A DNA stretch of 51,068 nt from Treponema sp. (lineage in GTDB: Bacteria; Spirochaetota; Spirochaetia; Treponematales; Breznakiellaceae). This document shows, piece by piece, positions 41,498 to 51,068 of the stretch. A program made the position numbers and the translations under genes. Every line of letters begins with the position of its first letter. Position 1 is the stretch's first letter. A model generated the notes under the pieces. That model searched no databases and was not told the origin of the DNA. It saw only the letters and a program-made list of their open reading frames with translations. The stretch covers positions 1-51,068 of the forward strand of contig JAISSB010000071.1 in the NCBI GenBank assembly GCA_031273325.1. The letters are read 5' to 3'.

Positions 41498-42376
41498 TTA
41501 CCAAATTAATTTTTTGAGGGTGCTGTCACGGTGCCGCCAATCTTTAACTGTTTTTACCCGAAGATCGAGGGTGACCTTCCAATCAAGGAGACGGTTCAAT
41601 TCTTTTTGAGCATTGAGACGAATGATCTTGATTACAGCTCCACCCTTACCGACAACCATAGCTTTTTGGGATTCGCGCTCTGTAACCAAAAATGCCCGTA
41701 CCCATAAGCGATTTCCACTCAATTCAGCGTCAGCAACTTCGGCATAGAGAGAATAAGGGATTTCTGCATACAACTGTTCAATAGCTTTTTCCCGGATAAT
41801 TTCTGCAATACGGAAATCAAGCTTCTGGTCGGTGTAGTACTCACTGGGATAAAAAGCTTCTCCTTCCGGAGCATAGTCAAATAATCGTTGCAGGAGTACG
41901 GCAATTCCTTCGCCAGTCAACGCCGAAATCTGACAGTAATATTGTTCCGGCACTGAGGGAAATTTCTCCCGAATAAAGTTGAGCAGGTGCGGACACTGTG
42001 CTTCAGGAGAATCAATTTTATTTATTGCGAGTACGAGCCGCTCTACTTTTGATATGTATGAAACGACCGCCTCTTCTTCTATGCCGGGGAGGCGGGTTGC
42101 ATCCAACATATATAAACAAATATCAGAACTTTCAACTGTTCGATTGGATACTTCTCTCAGTCTTTTATTAAACTTTTTTTCTGATTGGTGCCGACCTGGA
42201 CTGTCAATAAAAACCAACTGTCCCTCCGGTCTATTAACGATACCGCGGATAGCATTGCGGGTTGTTTGAGGAATAGCACTCACGATAGCAACTTTTTCTT
42301 TGCATAACGTGTTAGTTAACGTCGATTTTCCCACGGAGGGCCGCCCAATAAGAGCAACAAATGCAGCTTTCCCCAT
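41498..42376 (-). CDS. era: GTPase Era
   Basis: GRPSVGKSTLTN, DSPGRH, NKID, C-terminal KH (VVGKGGAVIKIIRLNAQKEL). Confidence 0.95.
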   Translation of the reverse strand: MGKAAFVALIGRPSVGKSTLTNTLCKEKVAIVSAIPQTTRNAIRGIVNRPEGQLVFIDSPGRHQSEKKFNKRLREVSNRTVESSDICLYMLDATRLPGIEEEAVVSYISKVERLVLAINKIDSPEAQCPHLLNFIREKFPSVPEQYYCQISALTGEGIAVLLQRLFDYAPEGEAFYPSEYYTDQKLDFRIAEIIREKAIEQLYAEIPYSLYAEVADAELSGNRLWVRAFLVTERESQKAMVVGKGGAVIKIIRLNAQKELNRLLDWKVTLDLRVKTVKDWRHRDSTLKKLIW

Positions 42377-43884
42377 TAAAGAAGCGGGTCGGCTATTGAA
42401 GCCATAAATTGATTGGGAAATTCATAACCCATGAAGAACTCATATTGCAACCGTGCCTGTCTGACAAGCATATCGGCACCGTTTATGGTTCTACAGCCGG
42501 CTTCTGAAGCACGTTTAAGAAATTTTGTTTGCGCCGGCTCATAAATAATATCCATAACCATTTCCTTACCTGAAAATTGATAAAGCGCAAGCGGATCGGT
42601 CTCTACCTCAGGCGCCATACCTGCTGATGTTGTTTGAATAATAATATCGGAGTATTTTCCAACATATTCCATTCCGGCTCGGTCTAATTTATGCCATGCA
42701 AATTCATAGGGCGCCGCTAACTCTTTTGCACGTAATTCAGTACGGTTTAAAATCAAAGCCTTTCCTTTGAGACGGTACACTTCTGAAGCTACTGCACGTG
42801 CCGCGCCTCCTGCTCCAACAATGGTTATGCGTTTATTTTTTAATGTCTTTTTCCCAATAAAATCAAGCAACGAATCTGAAAAACCGGAAGCGTCGGTATT
42901 AAAGCCTTGCCAGCCTTCTTTAGTACGAAGTAAGGTATTGCATGCACCGATTGAATGTACGGCTGCTGAAGCAGAAGCTAAATACGAAACGACTGCTTCT
43001 TTATGCGGAACGGTAACCGAAGTCCCCACCAAACCGATTGCGTCAGCTAAAGCTAAAAATGACGGTACAGAGTCTGCAGGGAACGGTACGTATACCGCGT
43101 CAATATTCTCTAATTGAAATACTTTATTGAAAAATGAAGGACTTGAAGTGACAGCTAGAGGAAAACCCATAACACCGAAAATGCGGGTACTTGTTGTTAT
43201 GGTATGAAAATGATAAATATCTGATAACACTTGAGGATCAAGTTGTCCAGGGGCAGCCATTAATTCATTTTTTCCTGTTGAATACATAATTTTTGAGCCA
43301 AAATGCTCTGCTAAAATACGTGTAGGGGTGCCGAAATGCCCCATGCATACGACAATTTTTTCAATTTTTTCTGTTTCTTGAGCCGCTCGGTATAACTGTA
43401 ACACTTCGTCAAGTGACGAAGACATTACTGCTACTTTTGCAATTTCATCCCCAACTCGCCGAAGACTCTTGATCGTAGAAACAAGATCCGAATCAACTCC
43501 CGTTATATTATGGTATGAGCGTATGATTTTTGTACCAAAAACACGCGATGCTTCCTCTAAACCGGGTACCGTAATATCACTTTCTAAATCAATATACGCA
43601 AAATTTTGCCGTGGATTAGTGTAGGCATTCGCTATTCCTTGAGCTAGTAACGTTATGCGGGAACTTTCAGTTCCTTTGTAATAACCACCGTCTTGTTCTC
43701 TCCGTACTGTAAGAATGACTGGTAAACCTGCCTTTTCTGGAAAGCGCCGAATATAAAAGGATTCGTCCGGCTCCAAGCAATCAACTCTTAATTCAGCAAG
43801 ATCCACATATTTTCGGTACCGTTCCAACACTTCCAGATTATGCGCGAGTGTTTTTCCGGTTAAGCAAAGACAAAGTTTAGCCAT
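42376..43884 (-). CDS. aroDE: Fused 3-dehydroquinate dehydratase (type I) / shikimate dehydrogenase
   Basis: AroD part (LAELRVDCLE, ILTVRREQDGG, KVAVMS); AroE part (GVMGFPLAVTSSPSFFNKVF, VTVPHKEAV, GAGGAARAV). Confidence 0.93.
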   Translation of the reverse strand: MAKLCLCLTGKTLAHNLEVLERYRKYVDLAELRVDCLEPDESFYIRRFPEKAGLPVILTVRREQDGGYYKGTESSRITLLAQGIANAYTNPRQNFAYIDLESDITVPGLEEASRVFGTKIIRSYHNITGVDSDLVSTIKSLRRVGDEIAKVAVMSSSLDEVLQLYRAAQETEKIEKIVVCMGHFGTPTRILAEHFGSKIMYSTGKNELMAAPGQLDPQVLSDIYHFHTITTSTRIFGVMGFPLAVTSSPSFFNKVFQLENIDAVYVPFPADSVPSFLALADAIGLVGTSVTVPHKEAVVSYLASASAAVHSIGACNTLLRTKEGWQGFNTDASGFSDSLLDFIGKKTLKNKRITIVGAGGAARAVASEVYRLKGKALILNRTELRAKELAAPYEFAWHKLDRAGMEYVGKYSDIIIQTTSAGMAPEVETDPLALYQFSGKEMVMDIIYEPAQTKFLKRASEAGCRTINGADMLVRQARLQYEFFMGYEFPNQFMASIADPLL

Positions 43885-43892
43885 ACTATTCC

Positions 43893-44315
43893 TTAAAAAT
43901 CGGGTCGATATATAAAAATCGCAGAAACAACATCAGAATCATCAAAATCAACTCGCAGGACCCGCGGCCACGCTTGTCCTGAAAGGAACAGTAATATCGA
44001 CCGGCCAATCTGACGGCTCCGTTCCCCTAACACAGATTGTACCGTTTCGCGGTTATCCCCAATATTAACATCGTAGGCACTCTTTAATGCTACTTGCCAT
44101 ACTTGATCCCTATAGAGGTAAAAATCACCCATCGGATATCGAAACACGACATCATCTTGCCCGACTTTGTTGCCGCGCACGGCATATACCGTTTGAGGAG
44201 CGCCATACTGTTCAAACAATTCGTTAATAGTTAATCCAAGTAAATCTGCCATTTCTTCGGCATACACTGCAGTCATTAATACCACAATGTACCATAAGAC
44301 AAAAAACTTTTTCAG
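43893..44315 (-). CDS. Hypothetical secreted protein, apparent CTG start overlapping the upstream stop
   Basis: Extension from CTG at 44315 gives (M)KKFFVLWYIVVLMTAVYAEEM signal peptide; GAGG 6 nt upstream. Confidence 0.6.
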   Translation of the reverse strand: MKKFFVLWYIVVLMTAVYAEEMADLLGLTINELFEQYGAPQTVYAVRGNKVGQDDVVFRYPMGDFYLYRDQVWQVALKSAYDVNIGDNRETVQSVLGERSRQIGRSILLFLSGQAWPRVLRVDFDDSDVVSAIFIYRPDF

Positions 44316-44548
44316 TTGATACCTCGAGAAACAAGTTCACCGTTCAGTGCATTAAATGTATCTTTATCCATACTGGACATAAAATCATTTAAAATCGCTT
44401 TAATGATGGACCAATCATTTTGTTCTAAATGCATCGAACTGTCGTCATATTCACCGTCAAAAAAGGCTTCAACATATTTAATTTTATCTCCTAAAAATTT
44501 GATTTGTACCTCGTTCATTATCTTTGCACGAACTTCTGTTGCACTCAT
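44312..44548 (-). CDS. Hypothetical 78-aa protein
   Basis: ORF in co-oriented gene string, RBS GGAGGATAT upstream. Confidence 0.6.
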   Translation of the reverse strand: MSATEVRAKIMNEVQIKFLGDKIKYVEAFFDGEYDDSSMHLEQNDWSIIKAILNDFMSSMDKDTFNALNGELVSRGIN

Positions 44549-44589
44549 ATATCCTCCTTCTATTGCTTAAACACGGCTAAAAAACCGTC

Positions 44590-44913
44590 TTATTGCAATG
44601 ATTTTGGTTTACTTAAAATTTCAGCCCATACAACATATTTTTGTAAGGTACGGTGAGCTGAAGCTTTTGCCTGCACTACATTTGTACTTACTGTTTCTGT
44701 CCTCAAGAATACTTCCATTTTTTTTGGTTCTTGTTCAGAACTTTCTACCTGCGTACTGACCGGAGTCTCCTTCTCTGAAATATCCTTTAAAAAAACGGTA
44801 TGTTCTGCTTTTTCCTTACGTTTCTTTTTTACAGTGTTACTATATGCCCCGTATACTGAAAAAAGTACAAATCCTAGCCCTATTATCAATTGGATTATTT
44901 CTGAACTGTCCAC
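44590..44913 (-). CDS. Hypothetical single-TM protein downstream of floA
   Basis: N-terminal TM IIGLGFVLFSVYGAYSNTVKKKRKEK; 3 nt from the floA stop. Confidence 0.6.
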   Translation of the reverse strand: MDSSEIIQLIIGLGFVLFSVYGAYSNTVKKKRKEKAEHTVFLKDISEKETPVSTQVESSEQEPKKMEVFLRTETVSTNVVQAKASAHRTLQKYVVWAEILSKPKSLQ

Positions 44914-44916
44914 TTG

Positions 44917-45903
44917 CTATTGCTCCGATTTACTGATCGCAGCACGCATATCAGTATCTGCTTGAATATTTTTTAGACGGTAATAATCCATAATGCCTAA
45001 ACGTCCGTTCCGGAATGCGTCTGCAATAGCCATTGGAATTTCCGCTTCGGCAAGCACTACTTTTGCTCTATTCTCTTGAACTTTTGCTACCATTTCCTGT
45101 TCCTGCGCTTGAGCCAACGCCCTGCGTTTTTCGGCTTCAGCTTGGAATCTCCGTTTATCTGCTTCTGCTTGATCTGCTTGCAGTTTTGCTCCGATATTAT
45201 CTCCGACATCAATATCAGCAATATCTATTGAAAGGATTTCAAAAGCTGTTCCTGCGTCCAATCCTTTTTCTAACACCCTTCGTGAAATTAAATCGGGATT
45301 TTCCATAACCGATTTATACGATTCTGACGAACCAATAGTAGTAACAATTCCTTCGCCGACACGGGCAATAATTGTTTCCTCAGTGGCTCCCCCGACAAGC
45401 CGTTCCAAATTTGCCCGGACTGTAACCCGTGCTTTCACCTTTAATTGAATACCGTCCTTTGCAACTGCGTCTATCGTAACTTTTCCCTTGCTAGAATCCG
45501 GACAGTCTATAACCTTTGGATTAACACTTGTTTTGACCGCTTCTAATACGTCACGACCAGCTAAATCAATAGCGGCTGCCCGTTGAAAAGGGAGCGGAAT
45601 ATTCGCCTTATTTGCTGCAACAAGCGCCCATGCAACTTTCATAACATCGCCGCGTGCAAGAAAATGTGTTTCAAGCATATCCGAATCAATATCAATTCCA
45701 GCTTTACTAAGCATAATCCGTGAATCAACAATGATTCCAGGATTTACATGCCGCAACCACATGCCGATAATTTTACCCATACTCACATAAGAATTAGAAA
45801 GGAGCGCCCGAAACCATAAACCGAAGAATCGAAAAAAAAGTAATAAAAATCCAACAGCAACAATACCAATAACAGCAATAAGAATAATAAAGGGAATACT
45901 CAT
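44917..45903 (-). CDS. floA: Flotillin-like protein FloA
   Basis: N-terminal [33 protein letters not shown]; coiled-coil [27 protein letters not shown]. Confidence 0.88.
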   Translation of the reverse strand: MSIPFIILIAVIGIVAVGFLLLFFRFFGLWFRALLSNSYVSMGKIIGMWLRHVNPGIIVDSRIMLSKAGIDIDSDMLETHFLARGDVMKVAWALVAANKANIPLPFQRAAAIDLAGRDVLEAVKTSVNPKVIDCPDSSKGKVTIDAVAKDGIQLKVKARVTVRANLERLVGGATEETIIARVGEGIVTTIGSSESYKSVMENPDLISRRVLEKGLDAGTAFEILSIDIADIDVGDNIGAKLQADQAEADKRRFQAEAEKRRALAQAQEQEMVAKVQENRAKVVLAEAEIPMAIADAFRNGRLGIMDYYRLKNIQADTDMRAAISKSEQ

Positions 45904-45917
45904 TTTATAATAATACT

Positions 45918-46838
45918 TTAAAGAATAGGGAGTGTGCAAGAGTATTTTTTATTACAGTTAATAATATCAAGAAATCGCTGAGGAATCGGGGTACTAAACA
46001 TGTGTTGCTTCTCTTCACCAGGCAACAGTATTGCAAGGTTTTTTGCGTGCAGCATAAGAGAGTATTGGGTATGTGTTTTTCCGTACAATGGGTCACCGAT
46101 AATAGGGTGACCGATGTGGCGGAAATGTACTCTGATTTGGTGCGTGCGTCCCGTCTTCGGTTCAATGTACAGCAGTGACATATCCGGCCATGTTTTCAGG
46201 ACTTTATAAACGGTAACAGCTCTTTTTCCAGTTTTTGATACAGTAAAACGCTGACGGTTTTTTATGTCTCGTGAAATATACGTGTCTATGCAGTCGCACA
46301 TTTTTGGAGGAATTCCCTGAACGAGAGCGATATACCGTTTATGTACCGAGCGCTCTTTGAATTGACGGACAAGAAAATCAAGTGTTTCACTATCATAAGC
46401 AGCAATAAGTACGCCGGAAGTATCTTTATCAAGACGGTGAACAATACCGGGGCGCCACGTTTCTCCTGCATCGAGTTGGCTATGACGGTGCAGCAAAGCA
46501 TGTGCAACGGTGCCGTGCCAATTACCAGCACCGGGGTGTACAACCATTCCTTGCAGTTTATTTATCACAACCACATGTTCATTTTCATAGATAATATCAA
46601 GGGGAATATTTTCTGGTTTAAGCTCGCATACCCCCGGTGTATTCCACGTTAATTCAATGAAATCGTCGCGTTGAATACTGCGTGACATTTTAACCGCTTT
46701 CCCATTAAGTACGGCTTGTACATTTCGTGCTTTTATTTGCGACCGGCTCATTAAGTTCAAATATTCAGCAATGTACCGGTCAAGACGGAGACGGGGAGGA
46801 ATGTCTGCGCTGACGGTTCCTGAGAAGCTTGACGTCAT
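45918..46838 (-). CDS. RluD/RluA-family pseudouridine synthase
   Basis: S4 domain; [47 protein letters not shown]. Confidence 0.92.
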   Translation of the reverse strand: MTSSFSGTVSADIPPRLRLDRYIAEYLNLMSRSQIKARNVQAVLNGKAVKMSRSIQRDDFIELTWNTPGVCELKPENIPLDIIYENEHVVVINKLQGMVVHPGAGNWHGTVAHALLHRHSQLDAGETWRPGIVHRLDKDTSGVLIAAYDSETLDFLVRQFKERSVHKRYIALVQGIPPKMCDCIDTYISRDIKNRQRFTVSKTGKRAVTVYKVLKTWPDMSLLYIEPKTGRTHQIRVHFRHIGHPIIGDPLYGKTHTQYSLMLHAKNLAILLPGEEKQHMFSTPIPQRFLDIINCNKKYSCTLPIL

Positions 46839-47227
46839 TGTTGTTGAGGAGTTCTAATAATACGAGGTGTTTCGGGCTGTATCTGACGGCGTTGTTTAGT
46901 GCGGAAAAGAAAATAATCCACCACTGCAATAACAACTGACCCGACTATTGCTACCGTAAGGGTAATGTTTTTTTCATTTTCCGTCATAGGAAAAGCGCTC
47001 GCTGCTTTGAACGGCCACGGCGCATACCGGGTATCAAAACCATTGTCAAAAAAACGCACCGTATCTATAAGAAATATTGACGTAAAAAGGGTAAAAGGAA
47101 AACTCCCAAAAGCAATTATCTCAGCACGCCGCAGTTGAGGAAGCCACGGCTTGTCTGTTTCCGTTTCCGTTTGGGCAAAGAGTGGTATTGAAAAAATAAA
47201 AAATACGATAATAAAGCAATTTTTCAT
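46835..47227 (-). CDS. Hypothetical membrane protein, translationally coupled on both sides
   Basis: Signal/TM segments; 4-nt overlaps with both neighbours. Confidence 0.6.
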   Translation of the reverse strand: MKNCFIIVFFIFSIPLFAQTETETDKPWLPQLRRAEIIAFGSFPFTLFTSIFLIDTVRFFDNGFDTRYAPWPFKAASAFPMTENEKNITLTVAIVGSVVIAVVDYFLFRTKQRRQIQPETPRIIRTPQQQ

Positions 47228-48486
47228 AGGTACTCTCCTCTATTATATGACGATTGATTATCATTTCGATAATACAGTAAGGTCACGATAATACCGGTAA
47301 TAAGTAAACAAACAGTCATAACAAACGGCAAATTCCGGGAGAGATCAGAAAGAATACCGGCAATCCACCCAAAAGGAGCAGTTGAACCCATAATAATCAT
47401 GTGCTGAATGGCCATAACACGGGCGCGTTCTGCTTTATTAACATGCAACGCAACTAACGATTCTGCCAACATTGCAAGAATTCCGGAACCAAAGCCGTCG
47501 AATATTAATGAAATGCAAAGCACAGGATAATTGGCAATTGGACACAATATTAACAGCGTTTGTCCGACGGCATAACTTATAAAACCAGCAAAAAGGGGAA
47601 TTTTTAGTCCTTTTTTCATAAGGCGAGGGATAACTGTCCAGAAAAAAATAATCGCAACAATTGACCGGAACATAGGAAACAGCGGTAATAACGAATCAGG
47701 AACTAATAATTTTTTATTTGCAATAATTTGCCAAAATGTATTGTTAACCATTGCAACAATACCGACAAGTGCTGAAATAACAAGAGAAAAGATCGTCCCT
47801 TTTGATTTAAGAATAATGCGGATAACACTCCGATACCCGACCACTAGACTCCATATACTGTTTCCTTTTGTTTCAGATAAACGAATTAATCCGGTTTTTG
47901 TTTCACGGGAAAATATATACAGTATAATAAGCTTCGCGGTCATAATAACAAGAGCATTGACATAAAGAATGCGGATTGCCGGCACTAAGGTAAGCCGTGC
48001 AACGAGTACTGCTGAAATAGGAGCAAAAAGAGCAGAAAACTGACCGCAGATAATGACTAATGAATAAATTGACGTAATCTGATTTTTTTCAGCATCTTCA
48101 ACGAGCAGACAATCCCATGAATTCGTCGGCACTTTCATAGCGCCATTAAATAATGCAGCGACAAGAAAAAACCAAAAATTTTGTGCTTGCCACCAAATAA
48201 TACATGGAATTGACCATGATAAAAAATCAAAAAGAGCGGTCGTTTTACGCCGCCCCAATTTATCGGTAATCGGTCCGCCTAAGAATGCAAATACTACTTG
48301 AGACAGCATAAAAATTGTTGTTACCAGACCGATTTGAACGTCACTTAACCCAAGAGCAAGCATGTACACTGAAGCGTAAGGAATACAGAGATTCATTGAA
48401 AGTCCCCACATTGGTTCCGTGTATACACACGCACGAGGATTTCCTTTCAATGAAATAAGTGTTTTAAAGAGGGCATTTTTTGACAT
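47224..48486 (-). CDS. Major facilitator superfamily transporter
   Basis: 12-TM-like; GGPITDKLGRRKTTALFDF. Confidence 0.88.
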   Translation of the reverse strand: MSKNALFKTLISLKGNPRACVYTEPMWGLSMNLCIPYASVYMLALGLSDVQIGLVTTIFMLSQVVFAFLGGPITDKLGRRKTTALFDFLSWSIPCIIWWQAQNFWFFLVAALFNGAMKVPTNSWDCLLVEDAEKNQITSIYSLVIICGQFSALFAPISAVLVARLTLVPAIRILYVNALVIMTAKLIILYIFSRETKTGLIRLSETKGNSIWSLVVGYRSVIRIILKSKGTIFSLVISALVGIVAMVNNTFWQIIANKKLLVPDSLLPLFPMFRSIVAIIFFWTVIPRLMKKGLKIPLFAGFISYAVGQTLLILCPIANYPVLCISLIFDGFGSGILAMLAESLVALHVNKAERARVMAIQHMIIMGSTAPFGWIAGILSDLSRNLPFVMTVCLLITGIIVTLLYYRNDNQSSYNRGEYL

Positions 48487-48549
48487 GTTTAATACTAGTA
48501 TAGGAGCATTATAGAGACGAGCGCAACTCCCCCGCGAAGGGGAAAGACA

Positions 48550-48965
48550 TTACTCTTTTACTGCTGCACTGCCCAATGCGGTTACGAGCATTTTTTGTGT
48601 TATCATAAAGAAAATGACAAAAGGAACTGAAACGATGACAGCTCCGGCTGCAAAATTGGTAAATTCATTTTTTCTATCAGTAACAAAATTAAACAGTCCC
48701 AGCGCTAATGTCATATTTTCTGAAGAACGCAGTACCATTTTGGGAAAAATAAAGTCCATCCATGGACCGGTAAAACTTGAAATTGCAAGAAATATTAAAA
48801 TCGGTTTTGCAACCGGGAGAATAATAGTAAAAAAGATTCTTAAATTATTTGCACCGTCGATCCGTGCTGCTTCGTCAAGAGAAGCCGGAATAGTATCCAT
48901 ATAACTTTTTACCAGCCACGTATTATACGGAATATTTCCCGCTAAATACACGAGTACCAGTCGTT
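48550..48965 (-). pseudogene. 3' fragment of a CUT1 sugar ABC permease (MalG-like), N-terminal half missing
   Basis: LVLVYLAGNIPYNTWLVKSYMDTIPASLDEAARIDGANNLRIFFTIILPVAKP (EAA loop); joined directly to the malE-like gene. Confidence 0.8.
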
Positions 48966-50117
48966 CTGCACATCGGCTCCATTCCAAATATTAGAACTTG
49001 CCGCTCCCATTGCGTCCCAAAATTTCGCCATTGGCGGAATCGAAGGCATGGGGAATGCATATTGCAATTGATCCAAAAAGCCTTTTGCATGCGTATTCCC
49101 GGTGACGGCTCCGCTTGTTGCCGGTAATGTGTTTGTGATCTGTGCGCGTAACTGCTGCATTTCCGGAGTGACTAAGAACGCACCGAATTTCTGTGCTTCT
49201 TCAATATTTTTACTGTATGCAGATACAAACATGACTCGGGTACCTGAAAACGAAGCTGCAGGACTATTTTCTCCCGGAAGGCTCGGCAAAGGAGCAACAC
49301 CGAAATTAACGCCTGCATCGGTAAACGGTTTTACATTCCACGGACCGGAGATATACAGTGCAACATTTCCCGCTGCAAAGGACCCGTCAGACGTTGAAGT
49401 TTTAAGGTCCGCAGCCGGTGCATTCAAAATACTCCGCAACCCTTGGAATACCTTCATCCCTTCAACGGCAGCAGGGGTATTAAGATTAGTATTTCTCGTA
49501 TCGGTTCCGTTTGCTCCAAAGAGCCTATTCCCCTTTGCACTGATAAAAATGATCGTATAATAGGCGTTTCCTACATCCATCATAAAAGGATATTTCCCCG
49601 GCTGATTGAAGTTTTGAGCAAAGCTTTTTAAATCGTCCCATGTTTTAGGAACTTGACTTTCAGCAATAAGAGCTTTGTTATAGAAGAGCGCATAGGTCTC
49701 AGCAGAAACGGGGTAGCCGTACTGCTTTCCTTCGTAGGTTGTTGCTGTTTTGCAGGCAGCCAAAAGCTGTGCATTGATAGCTGAAGGGTTTTCAAGCGGC
49801 ACAACTTGACCGGTTGCAACTAATTCGCCGAGCGTGTCGTGCGGAGCAGCAAAGAGATCGGGACCAACGCCTGCCGGTCCGTCCATAGCAATCTGCGTAT
49901 GCGAGTCTCCTAATTCCACATTAACAAACTTGATAGTCACATTCGGGTTCTGTTTTGTATAGGCAGCTCCTGCTTGACGGATAAATTCGTCAGGTCCATT
50001 GAGGGATTCCCACACGGTTAACGTTAGTTTTTTTCCGGTTCCCCCTCCCTGCTGTCCTTCGGCAAAAAGCGGCATCGATAAGCATACAAGAGCCGCTACA
50101 CAGAGCAACTTTTTCAT
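48942..50117 (-). pseudogene. CUT1 sugar ABC substrate-binding protein (MalE-like), C-terminus lost at a deletion junction
   Basis: MKKLLCVAALVCLSMPLFAEGQQGG; LTVWESLNGPDEFIRQ; ends ...SSNIWNGADVQNDWYSCI* inside malG sequence. Confidence 0.8.
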
Positions 50118-50195
50118 AAAATCTCTCCTTAAAAGATTTAATAGTATAGCTTTACTGTAGAGCGCTTTGTTCATTTTGTAAAATAGATTCTCTAC

Positions 50196-50229
50196 GGGGA
50201 CAGACCTCTGGATTCATGGGATTGTCCCC
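50196..50229. repeat. Inverted repeat of the dispersed word at the left edge of the 50-kb arrays
   Basis: GGGGACA (50196-50202) and TGTCCCC (50223-50229). Confidence 0.85.
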
Positions 50230-50530
50230 TTGTTTTTGTATACAAGGGTCTTGTTTTTGTATACAAGAGTCTTGGATCTATATACAAGAGTCTTGGATCT
50301 ATATACAAGAGTCTTGGATCCTATATACAAGAGTCTTGGATCTATATACAAGAGTCTTGGATCTATATACAAGAGTCTTGGATCTATATACAAGAGTCTT
50401 GTTTTTGTATACAAGGGTCTTGTTTTTGTATACAAGGGTCTTGTTTTTGTATACAAGGGTCTTGTTTTTGTATACAAGGGTCTTGTTTTTGTATACAAGA
50501 CTCTTATATCTGTATACAAGACTCTTGGTG
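50230..50530. repeat. 21-bp tandem array, ~14 units, TCTTG(TTTTTG/GATCTA)TATACAAGRG
   Basis: Direct reading; CTTG...CAAG ends conserved in nearly every unit. Confidence 0.95.
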
Positions 50531-50560
50531 CTAGACTTAGCTTAAACTCTGCCTTCCAGA

Positions 50561-50852
50561 CTAGATTGCTATTCTTCTGGGCTAGATTGCTATTCTTCTG
50601 GACTGGATTGCTATTCTTCTGGACTGGATTGCTATTCTTCTGGGCTAGATTGCTATTCTTCTGGACTGGATTGCTATTCTTCTGGGCTAGATTGCTATTC
50701 TTCTGGACTGGATTGCTATTCTTCTGGACTGGATTGCTATTCTTCTGGACTAGATTGCTATTCTTCTGGACTAGATTGCTATTCTTCTGGACTAGATTGC
50801 TATTCTTCCAGGCTAGATTGCTATTCTTCTGGACTATATTGCTATTCTTCCA
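50561..50852. repeat. 21-bp tandem array, ~14 units, GATTGCTATTCTTCTGGACTA
   Basis: Direct reading. Confidence 0.95.
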
Positions 50853-50860
50853 AGCGATAA

Positions 50861-50890
50861 GGGGACAGACCTCCTTTGAGGTCTGTCCCC
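50861..50890. repeat. Perfect palindrome of the dispersed word (13-bp stem, 4-nt loop)
   Basis: GGGGACAGACCTC-CTTT-GAGGTCTGTCCCC. Confidence 0.95.
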
Positions 50891-51068
50891 GTCTTCGGAA
50901 ATCTCTTGGTTTAGGGGTCTGTCCCCCCTTGTTAAAACTTCAACTCCCCCTGGGACAAGCCCAGTGGATTGTAAATAGCTACACCGGCTGAACGATGGTT
51001 ATCGCTTCTACTATTGGCTGATTGAACGCAGCCTGTCCCGATTGCTTTGACCGGGCATACTTGTCTCG

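Noticed and set aside
50230-50852. CRISPR array
   Set aside because: Units are contiguous 21-mers with no unique spacers, and no cas genes are nearby.
50214-50991. ORFs encoding heptapeptide repeats (VFVYKGL, LLFFWTR, YTKTRPL)
   Set aside because: They are open in several frames and both strands because 21 is divisible by 3; no convincing RBS or domain, and one unit breaks the frame.

Overview
This looks like a spirochaete chromosome segment, most likely Treponema-like. That assignment is inferred from gene content and protein style; no database was searched. Left to right: 3' part of a WD40-repeat gene; a pstSCAB-phoB-phoR phosphate locus (minus strand); two lipoprotein genes, one BspA-like; a GH113-like protein; an uninterrupted rpsL-rpsG-tuf-S10-spc-alpha ribosomal block ending in rplQ, a small zinc-ribbon ORF and tRNA-Leu(CAG); crcB; a Cof-type HAD phosphatase; pheT; a BtuF-like protein; a fused radical-SAM/DUF2344 protein; livF-livG; two near-identical tandem chemoreceptors; era; fused aroD-aroE; floA; an rluD-family gene; an MFS transporter; and a deleted sugar ABC transporter (malE' joined to 'malG). 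The most unusual signal is a modular intergenic repeat system. Copies of a GGTCTGTCCCC/GGGGACAGACC word sit next to locus-specific tandem arrays with 21-23 bp units. Many of these units are small inverted repeats whose stems change on both arms while still pairing. The arrays occur in seven intergenic places and are absent from about 7.1-36.0 kb. One locus has a perfect 13-bp-stem palindrome of the word (50861-50890). Other points of interest: a 14-C tract that changes the C-terminal frame of the second chemoreceptor, a ~107-bp triplication between pstB and phoB that copies coding and RBS sequence, the malE/malG deletion junction, an apparent CTG start codon, and possible leader structures upstream of rpsL and rplD.
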